Shown here piece after piece: positions 20,361-28,596 of a DNA stretch of 64,000 nucleotides. Under the pieces are notes generated by a model that saw only the letters and a program-made list of their open reading frames with translations, was not told the origin of the DNA and ran no database searches. This DNA is from Bacteroidota bacterium (GTDB lineage Bacteria > Bacteroidota > Bacteroidia > B-17B0 > Aurantibacillaceae), in the NCBI GenBank assembly GCA_013298715.1, contig JAAFIQ010000002.1, forward strand, positions 62,001 to 126,000, read 5' to 3'. How positions within the stretch are numbered: the stretch's first letter is position 1; the number at the start of each line of letters is the position of its first letter. A program made the translations under genes and the position numbers.

Positions 20361-21044
20361 TTATTTTTTATCAAAATTTAAAAATGCGTAACTTATAATA
20401 TTTGCGCCCATTTTTAATGCTTTTAATCGTGCCTCTTCACTGTCTTTGTGTATCTCTGGGCTTTCCCAGCCATCTCCTAAATCACATTCAAAATCGTAAA
20501 AACAAACCAATCTGCCTTTGTAAATTAGGCCAAACGCTTGCGGAGCTTTGTTATCATGCTCATGTATTTTGGGAAGCCCGTTTGGGAAATCGTATTTTTG
20601 ATGAAAGATTGGATGGTTATTTGGTAGTTCTACTAAATCCAATTCAGGAAATACTTTTTTAAGTTGTGGTCTAATAAACTTATCCATACCGTAATTATCG
20701 CTAATGTGCAAGAAGCCACCTGCCAATAAATATTTTCTTAAATTTTCTGCTTCTTGTAAACTAAAAATTACGTTGCCATGCCCAGTCATGTGAAGCAGAG
20801 GGTAATTAAAAATCTCAGCGCTCCCAACATCTACAGTTGCTTGTTCAGTGTTGATGTTTGTTTTTAAATTTTCATTGCAAAATTTTATTAAGTTAGGTAA
20901 CGATGTTTCTAAATTGGAATACCAATCACCACCACCATTATACTTTAATACAGCCAATTTATATGCAGGTAGGGTATAATTTTTGAAAGATAACAAAAGT
21001 ATCATCAAACAGAAAAAAGCGACAAATTTTTTTATTACGTTCAT
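20361..21044 (-). CDS. DUF4159 family exported protein
   Basis: The 227-residue protein has an N-terminal hydrophobic signal segment (AFFCLMILLLSF) and the DUF4159 core: YNGGGDWYSNLETSLPNL, HMTGHGNVIFS, GGFLHISDNYG and FYDFECDLGDGWE. The fold is expected to resemble glutamine-amidotransferase-like ThuA/BatA-associated proteins, but no catalytic role is established. In Bacteroidota it is commonly found as a single periplasmic protein near envelope genes. Here it is first in a two-gene unit with the DUF5686 protein. Confidence 0.85.
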   Translation of the reverse strand: MNVIKKFVAFFCLMILLLSFKNYTLPAYKLAVLKYNGGGDWYSNLETSLPNLIKFCNENLKTNINTEQATVDVGSAEIFNYPLLHMTGHGNVIFSLQEAENLRKYLLAGGFLHISDNYGMDKFIRPQLKKVFPELDLVELPNNHPIFHQKYDFPNGLPKIHEHDNKAPQAFGLIYKGRLVCFYDFECDLGDGWESPEIHKDSEEARLKALKMGANIISYAFLNFDKK

Positions 21045-21248
21045 ACGTTCAACGATTTAACTTTTAAATTTAGTAAAATAAATTGGGTTGTATTGTCAAT
21101 TGGCATAAGATGTTACTTAAAAGTTTTTTAATTTATGAAGATTTTTTTTGAATACAAATCCATGAAGTTTTTTTCTAGTTTGAAACGAATATAGGTGGAG
21201 TAAATTTATGGTGATATTTATAAATATGAATACACTATTTTTTTCTAA

Positions 21249-22826
21249 TTAGTTTAAAAGTAAAGCCAGAACGCACTTCTCCCCATCCATTGCTGCGCTC
21301 ATAATGCCACCTGCGTAACCCGCGCCTTCGCCACAAGGAAATAAATTCTTTAGTTGCGGATGCCGCAAAGTTTCTTTATCCCTCGGAACCCTTACTGGTG
21401 TTGATGTGCGAGACTCGACCCCAACAATTAGCGCTTCGTTGGTTATGTAATTTTTTATTTTGTTACCAAATTGTTTAAAGCCTAATTGTAAAGCGTTAGA
21501 AAATTGTTTACCTAAAACATCTTTCATGTTTACCGAAACAACGCCGGGCTGGTAACTACAGACAGGTAATTTTGAACTAACTCTTCCGTTAACAAAATCG
21601 TGCAATGCTTGTGCAGGTGCTACTTGTGTGCTGCCTCCATATTGAAATGCCTTTTCTTCTAGTTCTTGTTGCAATTTTAATCCACTTAGCGCACCATACT
21701 TTTTGTAAGGCTCAAAATCTCTTAATGTTAAACCTACAACAATACCGCTATTAGCATACGGATTGTTTCGCTTACTTGGACTCCAGCCATTTGTAACAAC
21801 TTGGTTTTTATCGGTAGCGCAAGGTGCTATAATGCCACCCGGACACATACAAAAAGAATAAACACCATAACCATTTACTTGTTGAACCAAGCTGTAACTA
21901 GCTGCTGGTAAGTAATTTCTTGTTTCTGTTAATTCTTCAAACGTGCCGCAATGGTACTGCGCCATATCAATAATGTGTTGCGGATGCTCTACCCTTACAC
22001 CCAATGCAAAAGGTTTTGCTTCTAACGCAATTTTTTTGGAATCAAAAAGTTCATAAATGTCTCTTGCTGAATGGCCTGTTGCTAAAATTAGATTTTGAAT
22101 CTGCTGTTCTGTTGTTGTATTTGCATTTAATGTAATAATCGTTTTAATTTTTTCATTGCCAAAAGTAAAATCAATCAATTTGGTGTTAAAATAAATTTCT
22201 CCTCCAAAATTTAAAATAGTACTTCTAATAGCTTCAATAACTTGCGGTAATTTATTCGTACCAATATGCGGATGTGCATCCACTAAAATCTCTGCACTTG
22301 CACCATGATGCACTAAAACATTCAAAATTTTTTCAACATCGCCACGTTTGCTACTGCGCGTGTATAGTTTCCCATCACTATAAGTTCCGGCACCACCTTC
22401 ACCAAAACAATAATTACTTTCTGGATTTACAATGTGCTCCTTATTAATGGCAGCCAAATCTCTACGGCGGGCTTTTACATCTTTGCCACGTTCAATAATA
22501 ATTGGTTTAATACCTAATTCTAAACAGCGGAGTGCCGCAAATAGACCAGCGGGGCCAGCACCAATTATATGACAAGTTTTTTTAGAATCGGAAACGTTTT
22601 TATATTCTGGAACAAAACTATATTCTTGAAGTGATTCGTTTACTGCAACATTTATAGTTAAATTAATTTTAATTGTTCTTCGTCGCGCATCTATACTTCT
22701 TCTTTTAATTGAAATAAAAACCTCATCGCTTTCTTTTAAACTAAGCTGTTGCTTTGCTTCTTCTTTTAAAAGTTGTTCGTTTAAAGCAGTTGCAGGGCTT
22801 GTTTGAAGTTGAATAGTTGTTTGCAT
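21249..22826 (-). CDS. FAD-dependent dehydrogenase of the COG2509 type
   Basis: The 525-residue cytoplasmic flavoprotein has the dinucleotide-binding motif GAGPAGLFAALRCLE at residues about 88-102. It also has a family-typical RRxxx stretch (ERGKDVKARRRD), GEGGAGTYSDGKLYTR, an internal ATGHSARD segment and the C-terminal FAD-closing segment GEGAGYAGGIMSAAMDG. The N-terminal ~80 residues form a small added domain common in this family. Members are annotated as NAD(P)/FAD-dependent oxidoreductases with no defined substrate. Transcribed divergently from the YARHG lipoprotein gene; no close functional partner. Confidence 0.85.
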   Translation of the reverse strand: MQTTIQLQTSPATALNEQLLKEEAKQQLSLKESDEVFISIKRRSIDARRRTIKINLTINVAVNESLQEYSFVPEYKNVSDSKKTCHIIGAGPAGLFAALRCLELGIKPIIIERGKDVKARRRDLAAINKEHIVNPESNYCFGEGGAGTYSDGKLYTRSSKRGDVEKILNVLVHHGASAEILVDAHPHIGTNKLPQVIEAIRSTILNFGGEIYFNTKLIDFTFGNEKIKTIITLNANTTTEQQIQNLILATGHSARDIYELFDSKKIALEAKPFALGVRVEHPQHIIDMAQYHCGTFEELTETRNYLPAASYSLVQQVNGYGVYSFCMCPGGIIAPCATDKNQVVTNGWSPSKRNNPYANSGIVVGLTLRDFEPYKKYGALSGLKLQQELEEKAFQYGGSTQVAPAQALHDFVNGRVSSKLPVCSYQPGVVSVNMKDVLGKQFSNALQLGFKQFGNKIKNYITNEALIVGVESRTSTPVRVPRDKETLRHPQLKNLFPCGEGAGYAGGIMSAAMDGEKCVLALLLN

Positions 22827-22914
22827 AGTTTATGGAAGATGTTTATTCTTCAATGACTCAAAATTAGTTATTTAAAAATAAAAAATCTAATTATCTTTAT
22901 TGAAAAAAGACGTC

Positions 22915-23838
22915 ATGAAAATAATCTCCTTCTTAGGTTTTTTATTGCTATTTGGTTGTGTTGCTGAACAAAAAAAAGAAATTGAAACGAATAAAGTAAC
23001 TCGAAAATTAAAATCAACTAATTTTAAAATTAAAAAAGATAGTTTGTTTGAGTCCTACGTTCATTCGTTGGATACTGCAAGCGTTCTTTACTCTGCGCAA
23101 TCCGATTCTGTTTTTATTAAAACGTACGTTGGGAGTTTTAATAACCGCGATTTTGTAATTTCTATTTTCATAGATAAACTAATTAATGACAGCGTATTTG
23201 GACACAGCATTGTTGCCGGTAATTTTCAAACGTTTAAAGGAATAAGAAAAAAAGAAAACGGAATAAACACTGTTGTAGGATTTGAACCCGGAACAGCGCG
23301 GGAAGATGGTGTGTTTACCTTTACTTTAACTGATTCGATTATTGAAGGAAACTGGAAGGCTTACAAAAAACTTAAAATAGAAGAATTTTCTTATAGGTTA
23401 AAAGCGAAAGAGTTTAATTATAATAGCGAAAATAAATTAAACGAAGATGAATTTTATGTGAACTACAAGAAAGAAAAAACTGTAAAGTATGAATACGAAA
23501 TAGAAGAAGGCAAAAAAATCGAAGAGGTTCTCTCAATGTACGCAACTACTACCCCTGCATTGTTTAAGTATAACGCTTCTGCTCAAGAACTAAATGAAGA
23601 AGATTTGAAGGAACTTAAAAAATCAGATTTAATGATTCTTAGAAATTCTATTTTTGCACGCCATGGTTTTTCTTTTAAGAATGAAAGTTTAAATTATTTT
23701 TTTGGTTGGCAAAGTTGGTACATGCCTGTGAGTATAAATGTTACTGGCGAACTTACTGAACTTGAAAAGAAAAACATTGAATTGATTGCCCGATTTGAAA
23801 AGTATGCTGAAGAAGCCTACGATTCGTTTGGACGATAA
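22915..23838 (+). CDS. YARHG-domain lipoprotein
   Basis: I chose ATG 22915 over an upstream TTG because it gives a compact lipoprotein signal (MKIISFLGFLLLFGC). The mature 307-residue protein has a beta-rich middle and, at residues 243-254, RNSIFARHGFSF, followed by YF...WY.P and a Leu/Glu/Asn-Ile pattern: the complete YARHG domain. That domain is extracellular and its function is not known; it often occurs in lipoproteins and peptidase-linked proteins. The next gene starts 11 nt downstream. Confidence 0.8.
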   Translation: MKIISFLGFLLLFGCVAEQKKEIETNKVTRKLKSTNFKIKKDSLFESYVHSLDTASVLYSAQSDSVFIKTYVGSFNNRDFVISIFIDKLINDSVFGHSIVAGNFQTFKGIRKKENGINTVVGFEPGTAREDGVFTFTLTDSIIEGNWKAYKKLKIEEFSYRLKAKEFNYNSENKLNEDEFYVNYKKEKTVKYEYEIEEGKKIEEVLSMYATTTPALFKYNASAQELNEEDLKELKKSDLMILRNSIFARHGFSFKNESLNYFFGWQSWYMPVSINVTGELTELEKKNIELIARFEKYAEEAYDSFGR

Positions 23839-23849
23839 TTAAGCAAAAA

Positions 23850-24500
23850 ATGAAAATCCGACTAATAGTCAATGTTGTAACCGCAATTCTTTTCATTTAC
23901 TTTTTTTACTTGATGTGCATTATTACGTTGAGGTATATTCCAATAAATTACACAGCAAGTTTTTTATCAATAAAGCAAACCGAGATTGAAATAACCTATT
24001 ACAAAATTGCTTTTTTTACACATGTTTATTCAAGCATTTTTGTTTTATTTTTTGGCGCTTTTCAGTTTTCTAATTATTTACGAAAAAATTTCGTAAAGCT
24101 ACATCGCTTATTTGGTAAGGCTTACATTTTATTGGTATTAAGTTTTTCATCCACCTCAGGCTTGGTTATTGGCATACATGCAAACGGAGGAAATTTTTCA
24201 AAATTAGCTTTCATAATTCTAAGTGTGCTTTGGTTCTACTTTACTTATAAGGCTTATCAGTACGCTAAATTGCGCAACTGGCAACTTCATAAAAATTTTA
24301 TGTATAGGAGTTATGCGCTTACCTTATCGGCAATTAGCCTACGACTCATAAAATGGATAATTGCCAATTCTACTGAACTTTCACCAATGGACACATACAG
24401 AATTGTGGCTTGGGCTGGATGGGTTGTTAATTTAATTATTGCAGAGGGGTTGATTTATTATAATTACAAATTCTATTCTAAAACAAAATCAATGCTATAA
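23850..24500 (+). CDS. DUF2306 integral membrane protein
   Basis: The 216-residue protein has about six TM helices. LHRLFGKAYILLVL near residues 88-101 and NWQLHKNFMYRSYALTL near 148-164 are the conserved His/Arg helices of DUF2306, a family with a cytochrome b561-like look whose role is unknown. The conserved His pairs could ligate heme, but that is inference. Likely co-transcribed with the YARHG lipoprotein gene. Confidence 0.8.
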   Translation: MKIRLIVNVVTAILFIYFFYLMCIITLRYIPINYTASFLSIKQTEIEITYYKIAFFTHVYSSIFVLFFGAFQFSNYLRKNFVKLHRLFGKAYILLVLSFSSTSGLVIGIHANGGNFSKLAFIILSVLWFYFTYKAYQYAKLRNWQLHKNFMYRSYALTLSAISLRLIKWIIANSTELSPMDTYRIVAWAGWVVNLIIAEGLIYYNYKFYSKTKSML

Positions 24501-24599
24501 TATTTGATAGTTTTACCCATTCAATTTTCTTCAATCGATAATAGTGTACAAACTCAAAACGCACTTTTACAAAGTTAAAAATTAAAAAGTCCAATAATT

Positions 24600-24784
24600 T
24601 AATTAGTCCTATAAAGTTGTTTTTGTAGAAAATGATTCTTTGGCAAAAAACGTATCAAGACACTTACACACTATCAAATAGGGGAAATAAACATCAATTG
24701 TACCGATGCAACTTTGCAAGATACAAGTGCGATAAACGCAGTTACCCAAGCAAAATTTCTGCAACAGGACATAAGACTAATTAG
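24600..24784. repeat. Hairpin (MITE-like) element, copy 1, within a 550-bp non-coding gap
   Basis: The element starts TAATTAGTCC and ends GACTAATTA, so its ends are inverted repeats. Internal blocks (GGCAAAAAACGTATC, GAAATAAACATCAATTG, GCAACTTTGCAAGATACAAG, AAGCAAAATTTCTG) match, in reverse orientation, the element at 27353-27531 with about 70-80% identity by eye. It encodes no protein. The rest of the gap (24501-25056) holds no gene; a TAAATTTG -7-like element lies at 24977-24984 before the fibre protein, without a clear -33. Confidence 0.7.
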
Positions 24785-25087
24785 TAACTGTATATGGTTT
24801 TAGATAGTGTATAAATTTGGTATAAGAAAAAGTTGCTAAAAAAACTTTTGACCAATCACTACTTTGCACAAAGCAAGGTCGCTTTTGATATTACACGTAA
24901 ATTCAACCACACTTAATTGTTAAATTTTAACCTTTCGTTTAAGTGTTTAACAATAAATGTTAAACAAACTTAAAAATAAATTTGCAAAATTATTTTTTGT
25001 ACTTTTTATTTGTAAAAAATAATTTTCATTCCTTTTAAAACTCAAAATTAATCCCAATGAAAACACCAAAACAAAAAACATCTTTTA

Positions 25088-25097
25088 CCCCCCCCCC
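25088..25097 (+). repeat. Poly-C tract (10 C), candidate phase-variation switch of the fibre protein
   Basis: A run of ten C lies 31 nt after an ATG at 25057. With ten C, the ATG frame stops after 29 codons. With nine C, the same ATG reads a complete signal peptide MKTPKQKTSFTPPPQALKAA followed by VVACIGLLSINTINAQ and then the entire 693-codon frame. A run of this length is striking in such an AT-rich genome. It could also be a homopolymer sequencing error. Confidence 0.75.
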
Positions 25098-25114
25098 AAG
25101 CCCTAAAAGCGGCT

Positions 25115-27196
25115 GTGGTGGCTTGTATTGGCTTATTAAGCATTAATACAATAAACGCACAAAGCCAAAACTGGTGGCGCACTACAGGTAATACTCCTAG
25201 TCTTACTGACTATTTTGGGACCAGTAATAATACGGGGTTAGATATTAGAACCAATAACATACAACGTGTGTTTATTGATGCCAACGGCACTATTAAGTTT
25301 AACAATTTAGCAGGCACTGGCTCACGCTTTATAGTAACTGATGCCAGCGGCAACATTAGTGCTATTGCTACCGGTAGTTTGGGTAGTTTTTTTAGCAGCA
25401 ATGGCGTTTGGAACAGCTTGCCATTAAGCGCCACAACGTGGAATGTAAGCGGAAACAATATAAACAACAGCAACACGGGCAACACCACCATTAATACCAA
25501 CTTTGTTTTTGGCACCAATGGCGCTTTGCAAAACACCGCTTGGGTAGGCACAGGCAACAGGTTGTTACAAACAAATGCCAATGGAAACTTAACACCATTT
25601 ACTATGGGCACTGCCAACCAAGTATTGTATGGCAATGGCACTTGGGGCAGTTTACCGGCCGCGATCAATAGTTTTTCAACCGCGGGTAATAATGTTATTT
25701 TAGCTAACGGTAATAAATTGGGGATTGGGGTTGCTAATCCACAATTTCCATTAGATGTAAACGGCGATGCCCGCATAGGAAATAATTTATATGTAGGCGG
25801 CGGTATTGTAATTACCGATTCCATTAAAGCAGATACCATACACATGGGTGCTAGCCGCGTAATAAGCGGTACTACCCGTGTAGATGGCGATTTAGCGACA
25901 TCTCCCACCCGAACGTTTACTGCGGGCGGCGATATTATTGCGCAAAGTAAATTAACTGTGGCGGGGAATGCTACGTTTAATGGTAACTTAAGAAGTACTT
26001 CTTTAAGCGGTGCGGGTTCAAGTATGCTTTCTGTTGATGCTTTTGGAAACATAAGTAGAGGTATACCTTTAATACCTGCTTGGAATTGTGCACCTAATGC
26101 TGCATTACCATGGGCTTTAGGAGGAAATAGTATAAGTAGCTTGATAAATTCACTAACACAAGGTAATACTATGGATATTGGCACGTGTGATGATTATGAT
26201 TTTGTTTTAAAATCTGGTGGTAATCAAAAAATATGGTTAAAGTCTCAAGGCGGTGTTGGTTTTGGCACAGCCAGCCCTCAGGCATACTATCATTTTAGTG
26301 GTGGTAATTTAGCTGTTGATGCTAATGTTGGCGTAGGCACAACTTTACCAAATTCAAAATTGGAAGTTGCAGACGCTACTAATGCAGAGGTTTGTGTAAA
26401 TAGCACATCAAACAATAGTGCAAAAATGGTTGTAAAAAATCCGCTTTATTCTTATGGTTTAAGTATTGATGGTAACGCACAATCTAATTCGCAAGTAAAT
26501 GGACATATTTATGGGATTCAAAGTCAGCAATATCTTAATGAAGCAATTATGACTTGGGATGGTAATGGTAATATTTTATTTGGAGATAAAAACATAAATA
26601 CCCAAGTTAATACTGCTTCAAAACTGAATGTAAACGGCGAATTAAATAAAAGAGCTGCTCACTTTGTAAGCAACCACAATAGTCCTTTTGCCTACAACAC
26701 TTTGTTTAGTGTAAATCATAATAGCGCAAAAGCCATAGCCGTAGAGAACTCTGCGTCAGGTTCAGGACTTGAAACCTTTGTAGTATATGGCAATGGCTAT
26801 ACCGAGATTAAAGTACAATCGCCAAACGCTTTGCCAACGCCTTATGGTGCCACAGCAGGGCGTGCATTTTCAATTAGAGATGTTGCAGGCAATAGAGATT
26901 TATTTACGGTAACAAAAGACGGTAAAGCCTATGCACGCGAAGTAGAAATTAACTTAACTACAACTTTTCCTGATTATGTATTTGCAAAAGATTACAAATT
27001 AAAACCATTAAGCGAAGTAGAAGCTTTTATTAACACCAACAAGTATTTACCAAACTTCGAAAAAGGCACCTATTACGAAAAAAATGGCATTAACGTAACC
27101 GACCTTTTACTAAAACAACAACAAACCATCGAAGAATTAATGCTGTATAACATTGAATTAGAAAAACGTTTGAAGGTCTTGGAAGAAAAGAAGTAG
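25115..27196 (+). CDS. Tail-fibre-like surface protein with C-terminal coiled coil (true start at 25057, out of frame by one base)
   Basis: The protein has many Asn/Gly/Thr-rich short beta repeats (GNITLSGNG-type, GIGVANPQFPLDVNGDARIGNNLYVGG) typical of Bacteroidota tail-fibre-domain surface proteins. It ends in FPDYVFAKDYKLKPLSEVE and a final coiled coil of about 30 residues (LLLKQQQTIEELMLYNIELE). It lacks a chaperone peptidase domain. The open frame begins at GTG 25115, which would leave a truncated signal peptide without basic residues. The natural start is ATG 25057, separated by a 10-C run that shifts the frame. Expected location is the cell surface; the export route is not evident because no T9SS tail is visible. 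Confidence 0.75.
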   Translation: MVACIGLLSINTINAQSQNWWRTTGNTPSLTDYFGTSNNTGLDIRTNNIQRVFIDANGTIKFNNLAGTGSRFIVTDASGNISAIATGSLGSFFSSNGVWNSLPLSATTWNVSGNNINNSNTGNTTINTNFVFGTNGALQNTAWVGTGNRLLQTNANGNLTPFTMGTANQVLYGNGTWGSLPAAINSFSTAGNNVILANGNKLGIGVANPQFPLDVNGDARIGNNLYVGGGIVITDSIKADTIHMGASRVISGTTRVDGDLATSPTRTFTAGGDIIAQSKLTVAGNATFNGNLRSTSLSGAGSSMLSVDAFGNISRGIPLIPAWNCAPNAALPWALGGNSISSLINSLTQGNTMDIGTCDDYDFVLKSGGNQKIWLKSQGGVGFGTASPQAYYHFSGGNLAVDANVGVGTTLPNSKLEVADATNAEVCVNSTSNNSAKMVVKNPLYSYGLSIDGNAQSNSQVNGHIYGIQSQQYLNEAIMTWDGNGNILFGDKNINTQVNTASKLNVNGELNKRAAHFVSNHNSPFAYNTLFSVNHNSAKAIAVENSASGSGLETFVVYGNGYTEIKVQSPNALPTPYGATAGRAFSIRDVAGNRDLFTVTKDGKAYAREVEINLTTTFPDYVFAKDYKLKPLSEVEAFINTNKYLPNFEKGTYYEKNGINVTDLLLKQQQTIEELMLYNIELEKRLKVLEEKK

Positions 27197-27352
27197 AAGT
27201 TAGACTTCAGAATTAAGATTTTAGATGTAGAGAATTATAAATGTAACTACAAATTGAAAAAATAACGGATTTAAATAAATATACAGACACTGGCGGAATG
27301 AAAACGAAAAAGCAAAAAACAGTTTTTAAGCAATTTTACCAAGTACATGCAC

Positions 27353-27531
27353 TAATTAGTCCAATGTCGTGTCGAGTAAATTTTGCTTGCCTCTTGCAAA
27401 ATTGTATCGAGACAATTGAGGTTTATTTTCTTTATTTAAAAGGGCTTCAGTGCCTCGATACGTTTTTGCCATTAACTCATTTCCAAGCAAAAACTACTCG
27501 ACAAGACAAAGTAAATTACAGGACTAATTAT
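27353..27531. repeat. Hairpin (MITE-like) element, copy 2, inverted relative to copy 1
   Basis: It begins TAATTAGTCC and ends GGACTAATTA. Further inside, GTCGAGTAAATTTTGCTTG mirrors CAAGCAAAAACTACTCGAC, and GTATCGAG mirrors CTCGATAC, so the whole 179 bp can fold into one long imperfect hairpin. It lies just downstream of the fibre gene, while copy 1 lies just upstream in the opposite orientation. A short open frame crossing it looks fortuitous. Confidence 0.8.
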
Positions 27532-27534
27532 TAT

Positions 27535-27668
27535 TTAAATTTTCAGAAGCCTTGATTTTTTTGCTACTTTTTTGATCAAGCAAAAAACTACGGCGAAAAT
27601 TAAAACGGATTGAGAAAGATCGAAACGCCTTGTCTTTTGTCTACTTTTTGACTAAGAAAAAGTAGAAA
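27535..27668. repeat. 134-bp direct repeat, copy A
   Basis: Identical to 27881-28014 except for two substitutions and with no indels. It contains two small hairpins: CTACTTTTTTG...CAAAAAACTAC, with one mismatch in this copy, and CTACTTTTT-gactaag-AAAAGTAG-type. Such paired AT-rich palindromes recur in Bacteroidota intergenic DNA. The 880-bp region 27197-28077 contains only this repeat set and the hairpin elements; I see no gene in it. Confidence 0.9.
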
Positions 27669-27790
27669 TAAAAAACAAAGAAAAAAGTAAGCGGAAAAAA
27701 TAAAAAATTAAAATAACAATGAAAATAATAATAAATAGGCAGTTAGTAGTTATGGAGAACCGGCCTTTGAAAATTTAATGAGTAGCAGTT

Positions 27791-27868
27791 GTTGCGCTAA
27801 AAGAGTAAGCCAGTGCGAAGACGATTTTGGCTGTTCGCGTAGCGCTTAAATCGTCGGCTTAGCGTAAC
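27791..27868. repeat. Nested palindrome between the two direct repeats
   Basis: Three concentric arm pairs are visible: GACGATTT/AAATCGTC (27820-27827 / 27848-27855), TAAGCC/GGCTTA (27806-27811 / 27856-27861) and GTTGCGCT/AGCGTAAC with one mismatch (27791-27798 / 27861-27868). The structure is a strong cruciform or RNA hairpin with small internal loops. No adjacent gene explains it. Confidence 0.75.
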
Positions 27869-27880
27869 ATACTGATACCT

Positions 27881-28014
27881 TTAAATTTTCAGAAGCCTTG
27901 ACTTTTTTGCTACTTTTTTGATCAAGCAAAAAAGTACGGCGAAAATTAAAACGGATTGAGAAAGATCGAAACGCCTTGTCTTTTGTCTACTTTTTGACTA
28001 AGAAAAAGTAGAAA
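27881..28014. repeat. 134-bp direct repeat, copy B
   Basis: Second copy of the 27535-27668 sequence, offset by exactly 346 bp. Here the first hairpin is perfect (TACTTTTTTG / CAAAAAAGTA) and the second is CTACTTTTT / AAAAAGTAG. It ends 64 nt before the start of the YD/T9SS-tail gene, so it could affect that transcript's leader. Confidence 0.9.
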
Positions 28015-28077
28015 AAAAATAAACAATGAAAACAAAAAAAGTAAGCTAAAAAAAAGTAAAACAAAAAATATAAACAC

Positions 28078-28518
28078 ATGAAACAATTACTTATAACCTT
28101 AATAACTAGTTTAAGTTTGCACGCAAACTTAAACGCACAAACCACTATTGCTTTCACGTACGATGCAGCAGGCAACATGATACAAAGACAGGTGCTAGTA
28201 ATACCACCAATACCAAACGGTGGCGCACGTTTTGCAAACACACCTAAAGATAGCTCAGAAATTGCACCCCCACTAAATTTTAAAATATACCCTAACCCTG
28301 CACAAACCTATGTAAACATTGAGGGCGAATTGCCAAAAGAAGTGAGTGAAGCCAAATGGCAGCTATTAAGCAGCACGGGGCAGGTTTTAAAAACAGGCAC
28401 TTATAACGGCACACTGCAAAGCGTTAGCGTTCAAGATTTAAAAAGCGGGTTGTATATGCTTGAAATTTTGTACAACAAAAAACAAAGAAGTACTTATAAA
28501 ATTGTAGTAAGTAATTAA
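28078..28518 (+). CDS. Small secreted protein with one YD repeat and a T9SS type A sorting tail
   Basis: The 146-residue precursor has a signal peptide (cleaved near LNAQ), then TIAFTYDAAGNMIQRQ, a single YD motif like those of RHS proteins. A short Pro-rich linker follows, then a Por secretion tail of about 75 residues starting FKIYPNPAQTYVNI and ending YKIVVSN. It should be exported by T9SS and anchored at the surface. It is 78 nt upstream of the giant RHS gene. Either it is a remnant of a larger YD protein or it is a companion of the RHS toxin; I cannot decide which. Confidence 0.8.
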   Translation: MKQLLITLITSLSLHANLNAQTTIAFTYDAAGNMIQRQVLVIPPIPNGGARFANTPKDSSEIAPPLNFKIYPNPAQTYVNIEGELPKEVSEAKWQLLSSTGQVLKTGTYNGTLQSVSVQDLKSGLYMLEILYNKKQRSTYKIVVSN

Positions 28519-28596
28519 AAAAGCAAATGTTTCCATTTTTAATTATTGACATTGAATATAAAAAAGTAATAAAGTAAAAACATTAAAACACATATT

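Noticed and set aside
24977..24984. TAAATTTG as the promoter of the fibre gene
   Set aside because: Fits the -7 consensus but no TTG lies 19-21 nt upstream; AT-rich DNA makes such matches frequent.
25210..26184. A 324-codon open frame on the minus strand
   Set aside because: It is fully antisense to the fibre gene and is produced by that gene's repetitive Asn/Gly/Thr codons; the translation lacks domain features.
27298..27555. An 85-codon open frame on the plus strand
   Set aside because: It runs through both arms of the hairpin element at 27353-27531; composition follows the repeat and no protein family is suggested.
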